NCBI GenBank assembly: GCA_026210745.1
Contig: CP110630.1
Coordinates: forward strand, 1,302,001-1,366,000
Source of the DNA: Exobasidium rhododendri
Taxonomy: Eukaryota > Basidiomycota > Exobasidiomycetes > Exobasidiales > Exobasidiaceae
Reading direction: 5' to 3'
DNA length: 64,000 bases
Position numbers and translations under genes: made by a program. The notes below the pieces were generated by a model. It was given only the letters and a program-made list of their open reading frames with translations. It was not told where the DNA came from and ran no database searches. Below are positions 1-10,476 of this stretch, in pieces (position 1 is the stretch's first letter; the number at the start of each line of letters is the position of its first letter).

Positions 1-3000
1 ATCTTTCCTGGTCCGTGGGAGTAGCAATGAGAGAAAGGTAGATTTTCATGTTCAGCTGGTGCTTCATGAATTTGGCGACTGTCGTTGCGTTGCTCTTGTT
101 GTTTGGTGGACAAGTGCTTTCGACGATCTGACCGAGTAGGGTGCCCCATACTGTTGTCAGTTGTCGACTGTGTTGGATGGCCGAAATGCTGGCCAAAGGT
201 GAAAGTAGAGATGCACGGGTGCTGGAATCAACTTTTGGTGAAAAGGTGGATGCGACAACGGTGGGGGAAGGGCAAAGGACGATGGCATCCAACAGGGAAT
301 GCTCGAGAACATTGTCCAACCACCGGTCTTGAACGTCCTTCGTTCCCTCCTCCTCTTCGTTGGCGATTAGACGGCACCTCTTGGCCATGGCCCACTGCTT
401 TTCAGCCATTTGATTCACTACGCCGTTTCCACGCGCAGCTCGAACCATGGCGATGGCCATTGTTCCGTGTACTCGCGCTGGCGTCATCAATTCAGAATCG
501 CCTTTGCTTTCTTGACCCACGTTTGACATTGTTCCCACCGTGAGAAGAGTGTGCAGACGAGCGAGAAGACTACGATGGGCCAGAGGACCCAAGCTAGTTT
601 CCAATTCTAAGAGACGACACCAAACCGCTGCTTGCTCTTCTTCCAACATCGACCTGCCTCCCAAGCCAACTCGATAAGCAACTTCTCTTCCTGCCAATCT
701 TAGCAATGCTAGGCCTCCCTGGACTGCATTGGCAGGAGCACCGACGAACTTTCGCATCGTGACGTCCATCTCATGAGGTCTGGGTTTGTTCCGAGCGAGC
801 GCTCCAAGCATCTCTTTGCGACGGAGAGCGAAAGCTTCCCTGTCCACTTTCTTTTGTGATCTTGATGTGACCTTTGTAGGCGATCCGACAATGAACCTGC
901 CTACGATTGGCCAGAAGATGAATGCCAGGCAAGCAAGTAGAGCAAGACCTCGCATCACCTCAACAGCGAGGACGTGGGAAGGAACGTGATCAAAGTGGTG
1001 AGGCAGCGCCGTAACGTTGCCCAGTTTGACGTTTGTCACCGTCATTCCCCGTTTGAGAAGTTGATGACTAGCCCCAAACACTCGGCCGCTCGAAGCACGA
1101 ACGATGGACTTATTCTGATCTAAGCTGCTCGAAGCTGCTGCATGTTCACTTAGCAGCTCTGCGCCTCCTCCGAAAACACTGAAGCCCATGAAGATTCCCA
1201 TCATGTAACGGGAAGAAGAAGAGGAAGAACCGGAAGAGGAACGAGACGAAGGCTTCACATCGAAATCTTCCTCGTCCTCTTCTTCATCGTCGTCGTCGTC
1301 GCCTCCGAATCCAAAGCTCTCGTCCTCCATTGCGAACGCGGCCTTTGCCTTTGCTTCTTGTTCTGCGACAACCTTCTCCATCTCTCCCTCCCAGAGATCC
1401 AACAATTCTTCACCACCTTCCAAGCTTCGAATTAATTCTCTCAAACCAGCTACTTCAGAGACTAATCTAGTCTCTCGACCTTTGAGGTAGCGGATGTACT
1501 CTGTCGCCTTGCCCAAGATGGTGGCCTTATTCAACTTCGTGGCAGCAGGAACTCCGTCCACCAGATCTTGCTCTTGCGCACCCTTTCCTTTGCGAGAGCT
1601 ACCTGGTTTCTTTGGGCGTAATTCTCGCAAGGCGGGTACGGCATTCCTCAGAGCTGTGATTCGATCATTGATGTTGTTTCGGTATCGACGCTCAATCGCA
1701 TTATGTGCCACCTTTTTCTGGTTCTTCTGAACAGGCTCTCTGATGCCGTGGCCTTCATCAGATGATCTGGATCCCCCTTTTGCACCTTCCTTCTTCGGCT
1801 GCGAGGCAAGAAATTCTTCCTGTTTGATCCTTTGTTCCACTTCGGCCCTTCTCTTTGCCTTTAGTCTCTCAATGGCAGCCAAGGCAGTTGCGTTACTACC
1901 TACTTCCATTCGTGGTAAAAAAGCTGAGGCTAAGCTGTCATAACTTGATGGGGAAGGTGCTTTCGGAGCAGGAGCAGAAAGAGCGGCTGCGACACTACTC
2001 TGCCCGGCTGTGCTTTCTTTGCGTACTTTCTTGCTTGTTCGAGGAGCGCCAGATGATCGGTCTTTGAACTCCACTTCAGTCGTCATTGCACTAGGGGCAG
2101 ATCGTTTGCGGCTGTCAATAGCAGGATGCAACGATTGCTGCTGTTGAGGGGGCGAGTAGTGTTGCACTTGCTGATACTGTTGAAGCGGCAGTGACTGGGC
2201 TCCAAACATTTGCGGTTGGAAAGAGAAATTGGACGCACCGCCAAACATGTTGTAAGCTGGTGAAACGAGGCTAGGATCCAGACCAGCTGCCGAAGTCAAT
2301 TGTCTGTCCCCACCCTGTACCATTGAGTTGACAAAGTATTCGAGCGCATTGGCATCCATGACTGGCTGTTGTTGGTGATGCCCCGCATATGCACTTTGCT
2401 GCGCTTGCTGTTGTTGTTGTAGGGACATGCTTGGTTTGAGATCATAAGCATCTGCGTCACTTTTAGGTGGCGTGGGGAAGTTGTTGTTGTGGATGAAGTC
2501 ATGGAGGCTCTGGTATCCGGTGCTACTCGTTGGACTCAAGCTATTCCTGTTTTCGTCTACTGAGCTGCCCCCGTTGACATAGCTGGGAGAGGAAGCTATG
2601 TAACTCGCTCCGCTGATGGAACTGGGAGGGGAATCGATGTTACTGGCTAGAAGATTCCTCAAAAACATCTCGGAATCATCGTTCCACCCCCCACTGGGCG
2701 TTGTTCCAGATGACTGTCCATCTCGCTGCTGTTGTTGCATGGCAAAGCCAAAGTTTTGTTGGGCAGCCAGCATCTGTCGAGAGACAAGATCAGGATTATT
2801 CTCTTGCGATTGCTGTTGTGTATGCAGCTGAGATTGAGACTGCAAGGCGTGCAAGTGGTTTTGATACAGTTGTTGCGTCTGCTGTAATTGTTGGAAGTGG
2901 GAGAGTTGCTGCTGCTGCTGCTGTTGTTGTTGGTGGTGAGTGTCGAAAGGACTGTTGCTCTCGTCACTCGATCGAAAGGCGGCGACGTTGGCTGAGGAGG

Positions 3001-3007
3001 CCAGCAT
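1..3007 (-). CDS. sre1: SREBP-type bHLH membrane-bound transcription factor (C-terminus cut by window edge)
   Basis: One uninterrupted frame of 1002 codons runs from an ATG at 3007 to the left edge; an in-frame TGA two codons before that ATG fixes the start. The N-terminal third is Gln/Ser-rich (activation-domain-like). A bHLH begins near residue 433 (about 1710 downwards): its basic part reads HNAIERRYRNNINDRI, with the tyrosine that distinguishes SREBPs from other bHLH factors, and a zipper-like helix follows. Two hydrophobic segments lie near residues 601-620 and 678-705, matching the two-pass hairpin that anchors SREBPs in the ER; the rest resembles the C-terminal SREBP regulatory region. 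In the family, proteolysis releases the N-terminal half to switch on sterol and low-oxygen genes. The acidic Asp/Glu run before the first membrane segment is notable. No intron is needed. The true C-terminus lies outside the window. Confidence 0.9.
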   Translation of the reverse strand, partial: MLASSANVAAFRSSDESNSPFDTHHQQQQQQQQQLSHFQQLQQTQQLYQNHLHALQSQSQLHTQQQSQENNPDLVSRQMLAAQQNFGFAMQQQQRDGQSSGTTPSGGWNDDSEMFLRNLLASNIDSPPSSISGASYIASSPSYVNGGSSVDENRNSLSPTSSTGYQSLHDFIHNNNFPTPPKSDADAYDLKPSMSLQQQQQAQQSAYAGHHQQQPVMDANALEYFVNSMVQGGDRQLTSAAGLDPSLVSPAYNMFGGASNFSFQPQMFGAQSLPLQQYQQVQHYSPPQQQQSLHPAIDSRKRSAPSAMTTEVEFKDRSSGAPRTSKKVRKESTAGQSSVAAALSAPAPKAPSPSSYDSLASAFLPRMEVGSNATALAAIERLKAKRRAEVEQRIKQEEFLASQPKKEGAKGGSRSSDEGHGIREPVQKNQKKVAHNAIERRYRNNINDRITALRNAVPALRELRPKKPGSSRKGKGAQEQDLVDGVPAATKLNKATILGKATEYIRYLKGRETRLVSEVAGLRELIRSLEGGEELLDLWEGEMEKVVAEQEAKAKAAFAMEDESFGFGGDDDDDEEEDEEDFDVKPSSRSSSGSSSSSSRYMMGIFMGFSVFGGGAELLSEHAAASSSLDQNKSIVRASSGRVFGASHQLLKRGMTVTNVKLGNVTALPHHFDHVPSHVLAVEVMRGLALLACLAFIFWPIVGRFIVGSPTKVTSRSQKKVDREAFALRRKEMLGALARNKPRPHEMDVTMRKFVGAPANAVQGGLALLRLAGREVAYRVGLGGRSMLEEEQAAVWCRLLELETSLGPLAHRSLLARLHTLLTVGTMSNVGQESKGDSELMTPARVHGTMAIAMVRAARGNGVVNQMAEKQWAMAKRCRLIANEEEEGTKDVQDRWLDNVLEHSLLDAIVLCPSPTVVASTFSPKVDSSTRASLLSPLASISAIQHSRQLTTVWGTLLGQIVESTCPPNNKSNATTVAKFMKHQLNMKIYLSLIATPTDQER

Positions 3008-4225
3008 TCTTCAGCGCAGAAATCTTGGGCTTGTATGACCTGATTGTGTCGTCGTCTGCTGAAAGCTTCTTAGCTGTTTTCCTTGCGATAGCGAAGGGGG
3101 GAAAGAGATCGAGTAGTCTGTCTTTTAGGGCGTTTACTTTGTCCACTAACGACGTTGATGATTGTAAGGAGTATAGTTGTGCTACAGAAAGGTTTCCTCC
3201 TGAACAACCTCACCTCATTCAAAATTCGTCGACTCGAAAGGCGTAAGCTTGAATGGAAAACCAAAATCGGATCATTCTCGACATTGGTGTGGCCTGATTC
3301 TAGATGTCATTATCAATTCTAGATCGAGTTCATATAGAACGCGTAGATTGGTAATAATAGGATTCTCGTATTGAATTAATGTCTCGTCCCTCTAGGCAGA
3401 CACCGCATTGGAAGAGTCAAGAAGAGGTAGAGAGAGACACGGTAATTGCCAGGGGAGAAGGGCGAGGAAACGGTGACGGGAGAATGAGGATTTTCAGTCC
3501 TGCGCTATCGTTCACAGACAGACGGTCTTCTTCGTGCGGGCAACCCTGACGTGTTCAAGCAGACGTCTGAGGATCACGGGGGAAACGCTATGACTCTCTA
3601 TTTGTCGGTTGAGTCTATCTGTCCGTCTATCAACACATCGCCATTCCGCCATGTTCGCTCAGAGCCGTGCTACGCAGAGTAGATGCAAACACTCCAATGC
3701 CATCACGGATAAAGTAAGCTCGTGGCTCTAGCCACGGTCATCGTACAAGGTATCGACCGCTCTGTTGCACGTATTTTGAGCGTCAATGGCATGCCCCTTT
3801 CGTAGATAGTCGAGAGGCGACCTTAGTGGCTCAGGTCTGCCACGCGACGTCGCTGTGTCCTTTCGATAAAAAAGAACTTTCCAATCTCAGATGTCCACGA
3901 ATGATGACGGAGCACTAGAGGAGTGTCGCTGCTCTCAATAAACAAATGGACACTGTTGCGAATCCGCGCCTAACGCCGTTCGTGGTTCTTTTGACACCCC
4001 TCTTTGTTCCATTATTTTATTATTTACAACATCAAATTACCTTTGTCGCTGCCCTCCTCATTCAAACGCTTTCTTCTCTCTCCCCCTTTTCCTTTCCTAC
4101 ACTAACGCTTGGACGTTTCCCATCACATTCACTTCATCACCACACTCACTCAGACCTTCTCCTATTAAACTCCCTAAACAAGAATAGACTCGGCCTACTC
4201 AAAAACACACGCATACACCATCAAC
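3008..4225. promoter_or_regulatory. Divergent intergenic region, SREBP gene / GPI-protein gene
   Basis: About 1.2 kb between two divergently transcribed genes. No coding frame here looks protein-like; the open frames are short, and the longest (3946-4323) is a pyrimidine-rich leader that overlaps the next gene out of frame. CT-rich stretches at about 4060-4200 look like a transcription-start/leader region for the gene at 4226. An ATCACCACAC element at about 4136 resembles a fungal sterol response element by eye only. Confidence 0.4.
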
Positions 4226-5245
4226 ATGCAACTCTATACCGCTCTTACCACGGCTTCCGCCATGGCCACCTTTTCAGCGATGAGCGCCATGGCTCAAAAT
4301 ACAACGAACACAACAACGAGTAGCTTGATCCCTACGGACATCAGCCCTGCCTGCACTACATTTATGACAAATTTGAACAGTGATCCTCTGATTGCGACCT
4401 GCACAGCTCCGCTTCTCAGTGCCACACAATACTACGCCAACGCCACCAGCACAACTTCCAACACTACTTCATCTGCAGCTGCATTGACCAGCAGTCTGAG
4501 CCAGCTCTGTGACAATAACACTGGGTGTGACTCGGATCTAATCCGAACGTACCTATCTCAATTCTGGACAGCATGCGATACGGAGATTCGAGCAAAGAAC
4601 GTTGGTGTGCAAGATGTTTACGATGTTCTCTACCTCATCAATCCTTTCCATGAAGCTGTCTGCACCAAGGATGACTCAAATAATTACTGCGTGCTGTGAG
4701 TCTGATACGTTGGTTTTCGATTGGTGTCGAAATCATCAAGTCTTACCTGCATCTCTCTCCCTTACACCAGTAACATTGCTACAGACACAGCATCCAAGGC
4801 AGCGGACAATACGACGACATCTAGGCGATCTCTATTCACAAATGACGACCATTCAAACCTAAAGCGACAAGATGCTAGTGAAACAGCTAGCGCCATTGAA
4901 GGTAGCTCACTCTCGAGCACCAATATTGCATTCTTGTTCTTGCAAACGACAAGTGCCAAGTCTGTGCTGTGCTCAAGTTGCAGTAAGAACATCTTAGCTG
5001 CTTACATATCATTCGAGACTTCCATTCCTTATGCCATTGGATTGGCGAATTCTGACATCCTCAAGGGTCAATCTGCGCTTTACTCGACGATGAAATCAAC
5101 GTGCGGCGACGACTTTACCACAAGTATCAACGAAGCAGCCGGTACAACAGCCTTTGCCGAAGTGGGCGGTGCGGGAAGTCTAACGACTCGAACTGGCTTC
5201 GCTCTCGTCATGGCTGCCATTGCCGCCATTGCTGTCTTCGTGTAA
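4226..5245 (+). CDS. Predicted secreted GPI-anchored cell-surface protein
   Basis: Two exons, 4226-4695 and 4771-5245, joined in frame across a 75-bp intron (GTGAGT...CACCAG), encode about 314 residues. The first 23 or so residues form a signal peptide (small and hydrophobic, ending SAMAQ). The mature part is Thr/Ser/Asn-rich with several N-glycosylation motifs near the start and evenly placed cysteines (ACTTF, TCTAP, LCDNN, GCDSD, ACDTE, AVCTK, CSSCS). The last 20 residues are a hydrophobic tail after small residues (GGAGS), as in GPI attachment signals. The cysteine layout resembles a fungal family of GPI-anchored proteins (DUF7729-type) as I recall it; its biochemical role is unknown. It probably resides on the plasma membrane or cell wall. 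Confidence 0.75.
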
Positions 5246-5780
5246 GGACTGCCATTGCATTCCTTACTATATCGCCTTTCACGTCATTTCAACCTGGGTC
5301 CCTTCACTCTTTCACCTTTTCCGCACTCACCTTCTCCACATTCACGGCCCCTCCTACATAGCCTTGTCCAAGCACGCTCTTCCGGTGTCTTCTGGGAAGT
5401 CACCTAGATGGAGCGACTGCCTCAAATCCCCTGCACTCGTCAGGCTTCTTTCTTGTCATCGTTGTCGTGTGGTGAAGCCTCCCTTCCTTTCCCCCCCTTA
5501 TTCCGCCCATGTCCAAAATTAGACTCTGTAAAATTTTATATCCCTTTCCAAGATTGAAGATATGAACTGTCATTATCAGCTTGAGGGATTTGATGCTCTT
5601 CGATGAGCGTGGCTTAACGAGTCTGCCTTTTCTCCACTTTTTGTGGGAAGAAAGCCCCTCCTAGTCGCGTTGATAATTGATAAAGATTGTAGAGGTGAAA
5701 GTAACGTCCAAGAATCCTCTTCTCTGCGTCGACATCGAAGGTTGGAAATTTAGTGCATCGCTCTTGCGACATAGTCGGGC
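5246..5780. other. Intergenic: 3' end of GPI gene and promoter of RAD10 gene
   Basis: About 535 bp, pyrimidine-rich after the GPI-protein stop. AT-rich sequence at about 5519-5545 (TGTAAAATTTTATATC) is a plausible polyadenylation region. The remainder is the upstream region of the repair gene at 5781. I see no gene here. Confidence 0.4.
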
Positions 5781-7461
5781 ATGGCGGAGGCAAGTGGGCA
5801 AGGAGGTGGAAGTCATCGAGATGCAACAAGACCACGACAGCGTGTGCAGCAATTGCGGCCCACGAACAAAGATGTACCGGTACCCGCTCCCGCTGCGCAG
5901 GTTTCGGCTCCCGACAGAACAGCAGCGGTGGCCAGTAGAGGTGACACAAATGCTAGCAGCAGCACCAGCATTGCATCAGCCCCACCAAGAGCAGTCATTC
6001 CTCGGATTGTGACTGGTCAAGGCTCTGGCTCGACTATCATAGTGAACAATTGTCAGGTGAGTGAGGGCTAAGAAGCAAAGAAGTTTACTCTCTTCATCGT
6101 CGCCTTTGATCACCTACTGAATCCCATCCTGTGAACTTCGGTCAGAGAGGTAACCCAATCTTGCAACACATCCGAAACGTAGGCTGGGAGTATGGCGATA
6201 TTGTGCCTGACTATCAGGTTGGAGTCGCCAATTGTGTTCTATTTCTGAGGTAAGTGACGGCAAGTGCATCCCTTCGAAAGACCACCCTGACACTTCTGGG
6301 CGGATGGATGCCAGTCTACGATATCATCGTCTACATCCAGAGTACATACATTCTCGAATACAGAAGATGAGTCAGATGTACACCTTGAGGATACTGCTGG
6401 TGATGTGTGATGTGGTGAGTAGCAGCCACGATCTTCTTCCGTAATTGTAATTGTAGGCGTACTGAGCATTCAACTTGAACCACAGGATCAGCATCAAAGC
6501 GCCATCAAAGAGTTGACAAAGGTAGCTTTGATCAATAACCTTACGATGATGGTTGCGTGGACGTGAGTTGCACTCAAACCCCCTTTGTGACAGGTCCTCA
6601 CGCGGGCAGACACCTTTGCTTCCTTGTCATCTGCAGTGCTGAAGAGGCAGGTACTTACATCGAACGATACAAGTCATTTGAACACAAGGCGCCAGACCTG
6701 ATTCGAGAGAGAGTCAATGATGACTATATGAGCCATTTGGGCAGTGCTCTGACCAGTATCAAAGGTGTAAACAAGACGGACGTAATCACTTTGGCCACAA
6801 ATTTTGGCGTGAGTATGCCATGGAGGAGGAAGAGGAGGTCGTCGATGCGGCTAACAGATCTTCTGTCTTTTACCGTTGCAGTCGTTCAAGCGAATCGTCA
6901 ATGCATCAAGCGATGATCTCGGTCAGCTTCCTGGATTCGGAGCCACTAAAGTAAAGCGGATCAGGGACATCTTTTCACAGCCATTTCGGGTGGGGGAGAC
7001 AAGGACCGGCAGGGAGAGACGAGAGGAGAGGCAAAGAATGAATGGTGGTGACCTTCCCTCACCATCTTCATCGGCGTCTCGAGGTCGATTCATACGCGAT
7101 GAAGAAGATCAGCAAGTGCTAGCAGAACATGAGCAGGAACAGGGATCAGGAAGACTCTCCGTGACACCCGGACCTGCACACAGCATCGATCCAGCTACCT
7201 ATGTGAAGCCAAAAGTAAATGGAACTAAGACGGCAGCAAGCGACAGTGTACTTGTAGAAGAGGAAGACGTGGAAGATGCAGGTGAGGCCTTTGTTGTCGT
7301 TGAGTACTGGTGAAGGGATGGACGGACATACCGCGGCTGACCCCCTTTTCCCCCCAACAATAGATGACTGGGATATCATGGACGGAATGACCGAGGAGGA
7401 GAAACTGCAGCTCGCTTTGGAAATGTCCATCAGCGTTGATCTGGATGAAGACGATGCATAG
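5781..7461 (+). CDS. RAD10: DNA excision repair protein Rad10/ERCC1 (XPF partner)
   Basis: Seven exons (5781-6056, 6146-6249, 6315-6414, 6486-6562, 6637-6808, 6882-7281, 7364-7461) keep frame throughout and give 408 residues. Residues 93-243 carry the ERCC1 central domain: RGNPILQHIRNVGWEYGDIV, then SLRYHRLHPEYIHSRIQ and TAEEAGTYIERYK. A helix-hairpin-helix region follows (VNKTDVITLATNFG; LGQLPGFGATKVKRIRDIF). Family knowledge: Rad10/ERCC1 is the non-catalytic partner of the XPF/Rad1 nuclease and makes the 5' incision in nucleotide excision repair and crosslink repair, in the nucleus. The first 92 residues are low-complexity. After the HhH domain comes a long disordered region and then a tail, EEEKLQLALEMSIS (about residues 386-400), that fits a ubiquitin-interacting motif and is not part of the classical ERCC1 architecture. 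Confidence 0.92.
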
Positions 7462-7675
7462 CGTAATAAACATTTGTAATCATACGAAACACAACACATG
7501 AATGCTTTCCGTGAGTCCGACCGCACCAGGATCACGCAGCTGCCTAGTGCCAGTGTGGCGGTGAGTGTGGGGAATGAAAGAGCTACTAGGCAGTACAAAT
7601 GGCAAGCCGTAAGAGTACACAGGTGGTATAATGAGGATGAGAAGTGGAAGCAGGCTAGAGCAAAAGAGACAAATT

Positions 7676-8531
7676 CTAAAGGCTATCTTCGGTTTGTGAC
7701 ATTTGATACCTCTTTGCTGCTGCGTTGTGATTATGGTGATGGTTGCCATGTCCCCGATTGTCAAGATTGTTATGTCTTTTGACTGCCGAACTCTGAGTAG
7801 CAGAAGATGAAGATGCTTCTTTGGTGGCGGAAGCTGAAGACGCTTCTTTGGTGGAAGAAGCTTGAACAGTGACAATCTGAACAGTCTGAGGTCCAGCTTC
7901 AGCTGCGTTTGTTGCTACGACTGCCGTACCGAACGGCAGCGTGGCCGCTGTGGCATTGGTGGGATTCTTCTCGTCGGCATATGTGAGATTCAAAGATGTA
8001 AACGAAGGAGGTCGAACGATGCCATTAACGACGCAAAGCATTAAGCCGTCATACACCTGATCGCAATTCAGGCTGGGATTGTTGTTTTGCAGTATGTCTT
8101 CTGTGATGTTGTATTGTGAAGATATTGTGCTGCAGTCGTCACCTGACGCCGCGCGATGAACCATTTGACAATCGCTACCATACGTCCCTAAGCATAGTTC
8201 CTATCTCGCAAAAAGGCAGAAAAGGTGTCAGCTCCTTCTTCGTCTTTTCGATTAGTATCCTCGAGAGAGAAGAAAAAATACTCACAGCGCCGATTTCGAG
8301 GGTGTAACAACTGAGACCAGCTTTTGGCAGGTTCAAGGCCATCACTTGGTAGGTGCTAGTGAACGTCTTTTGCCCAATCTTATCACACGTATCGCCATCC
8401 TCGACTACATAATTCCTCGTGCAGGCGGTCGTGGCAGATGAGAATTGAGCGAGTGTTGATGTGACTGCGAGGACGGCCAGGCATAGCAGGGCGAGTCCGG
8501 CGGAAGACCAGTCGAGCAGATTTCTTGACAT
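7676..8531 (-). CDS. Secreted LysM-domain protein
   Basis: Two exons on the minus strand, 8531-8286 and 8200-7676, with an 85-bp intron (GTGAGT...GATAG), give about 256 residues. The N-terminus has a signal peptide (SSAGLALLCLAVLAVTSTLA). LysM 1 spans roughly residues 38-90 (YVVEDGDTCDKIGQ...LEIGAELCLG) and LysM 2 follows (ASGDDCSTISSQYNITEDIL...LNCDQVYDGLMLCV). LysM modules bind chitin or peptidoglycan N-acetylglucosamine. In plant- or animal-associated fungi such secreted proteins can mask chitin; in others they act in wall remodelling. The C-terminal third is Ser/Ala-rich and then His/Asn-rich (GHGNHHHNHN), with no clear GPI signal. An effector role is only a possibility. Confidence 0.82.
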
Positions 8532-9055
8532 GATGTTTGTGTATTGATGATGTTGTTCTTATTGGGGCAAATTCGAAGAGCTGAGCTGACTATTGCGATG
8601 TCTCCAATGTTGATACTTGATTTGCTATGTAAAGGAATGTGGGGTGATTGAGGTTGTGGTGCTGCTGAGGAAAGTAGTAGTGATCGACGAAAGGGCGGGC
8701 CGTGATGGACGTATGATTATCTACTGCGACAAGCAAGGGAGTTGAAGAGGGAGATTTGGAGGCGGAGTGGGAATGTAGAGTGACTTGAAGAAGAGGATGG
8801 TGGTGAAGCCCCGACGTTGGACAGGGCAACCCCTTCAAAATAGAACTCAGAAAGAAAGAGGCGCGTTAAGATATCAGGCCTTACTTTCCCTCTTGTTTTT
8901 GTATTGTGTAACTTTTGGCATTTCAAGTCGAAAGAATGTTCCACTCTGAATACAGTCCTGTTGTGAGATGCGGTAGTGCGCGACAACAGTAACGATAGTC
9001 AGTCCTGCTCTCTACGCAGGCAAGGAAGGATCGTTCGTGTAGACGCAGGAGCACG
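8532..9055. promoter_or_regulatory. Divergent intergenic region, LysM gene / aminotransferase gene
   Basis: About 524 bp between two genes read outward. No open frame here has protein-like composition. It must contain both promoters; I could not identify a clear TATA box. Confidence 0.4.
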
Positions 9056-10332
9056 ATGCTCTTCGAGAGCTTTGCAGTGGAAAGATGGATGGACAAGTAC
9101 GAGAAGAATGCACTGTATGACCTGGCAGAGACGTGCTCGTTGTCCATATCGCTGAACACGCTGCTGAAGTGGTCAGAAGAAGATGGAGAGGGGCCGTTGA
9201 CCGAGTCGGATGCTTTTCTGAAAGCAGGCTACGGTCACATCACCGGTACACCAAAATTAAGAGAGAACATTGCTCGGTTGTATGCAAAGGACAGTGGTAT
9301 AGACTCAGACTGTATCATAACGACTCAAGGAGCTATAGGAGCGAATTTCTTGACCATGGCGACACTGGTGCAAAAGGCAGATCACGTCGTGTGCGTTTCC
9401 CCTTCCTATCAACAGCTTCAGCAGCTTCCGAAGACTTTTGGCGCAGATGTGAGCTTCTGGAGCCTGACACCAGACAACAACTGGGAGCACGATGTGGGAG
9501 AACTTAAGAAGCTCATCACTCCCAGAACAACGCTCATCGTCATCAATAATCCCAACAATCCAACCGGGGCCGTCATTCCTACTTCCACACTTTGGCAGAT
9601 TTGCGACATTGCACAGACAACGGCGCCGGATGCCATCATACTTTGCGATGAAGTTTACAGACCTCTCTTTCATTCCTTAAAGGAGGGAGAAGCTGCGCCA
9701 TCGTCCATCCTTGAGCTGGGCTTTCCCAACGTCATTGCTACCGGCAGCTTGTCCAAGGCGTATTCTTTGGCGGGGCTACGTGTCGGGTGGATCGCTACCC
9801 ATCGCAAAGACTTACTGGAACGCTTCCTCGGAGTCAGAGACTACAACGTCATAAGCGTCAGTGGCATCGATGAAGAACTGGCCGCTCGAGCGCTTGGATC
9901 GCACACAAAGGAACACATCATGGAGCGTAACACGAATCTGGCGAGGACAAATCGACAGATTCTATCGACGTGGATAGCGTCTACTGCAGGCACCATGTGG
10001 ATCCCCCCAGTGGCTGGCACTACTGCTCTCGTCTACCTTGGGGACGGAATCAATGACGAGCAATTTTGTGCACAACTATGTGAAGGCAAAGGCGTGGTGA
10101 GTGGCTGTTACAATCGCCGAAATGAGCAGTGAAATGTCAACGATCTCATGAGGATTTTTCCCTTTTGTGGCAGAACATTGTTCCCGCTGGTCTATGTTTC
10201 GGCTGGCCGGGATGGGTGAGGATTGGCTATGTAGGCGATACCGTAGTCCTCAAAGAAGGACTCGTGATTGTGTCCGTCTTCTTGAAAGAGTGGATAGAGC
10301 GACACAGTGGTGTCGAAGTCGAAGTGCAATAA
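9056..10332 (+). CDS. PLP-dependent aminotransferase (class I/II fold)
   Basis: Two exons, 9056-10096 and 10174-10332, with a 77-bp intron (GTGAGT...GTGGCAG), give 399 residues. Fold type I landmarks are present: GYGHITGTPKLRENIA near the start, INNPNNPTGAVIP, the cofactor-binding aspartate in ILCDEVY, and the Schiff-base lysine near residue 234 in GSLSKAYSLAGLRVGW. The N-terminus (FESFAVERWMDKYE) is typical of a fungal and bacterial group annotated as capreomycidine-synthase-like or general aminotransferases. The substrate cannot be told from sequence. No targeting signal is visible, so it is probably cytosolic. The next gene starts only 144 bp downstream on the same strand. Confidence 0.85.
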
Positions 10333-10476
10333 GGATTATTTTACGTTTCTTCTTGTGTGGAGAGAGAGAGCGGTCATAACGCGCGCTATAGATCATACCT
10401 TCTGATTTTTGACTTTTGACCTTTGACTTCCCTGCTTGATGCATGCGAAGCGACTAGGGCGCCTTTGTCGTCGAGT

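Noticed and set aside
85-543. 152-codon + strand frame in the SREBP gene
   Set aside because: It is antisense to the SREBP reading frame; the minus frame has the bHLH and membrane segments and the + frame has arbitrary composition.
2701-3246. 181-codon + strand frame over the SREBP N-terminus
   Set aside because: Antisense shadow of the glutamine-rich region.
3946-4323. 125-codon frame ahead of the GPI protein
   Set aside because: It overlaps the signal-peptide gene in another frame, is pyrimidine-rich, and resembles leader sequence.
9056-10332. A biosynthetic cluster made of the aminotransferase, SDRs, GGPP synthase, acyltransferase and siderophore gene
   Set aside because: These genes are spread over tens of kilobases among housekeeping genes, so clustering is not supported.
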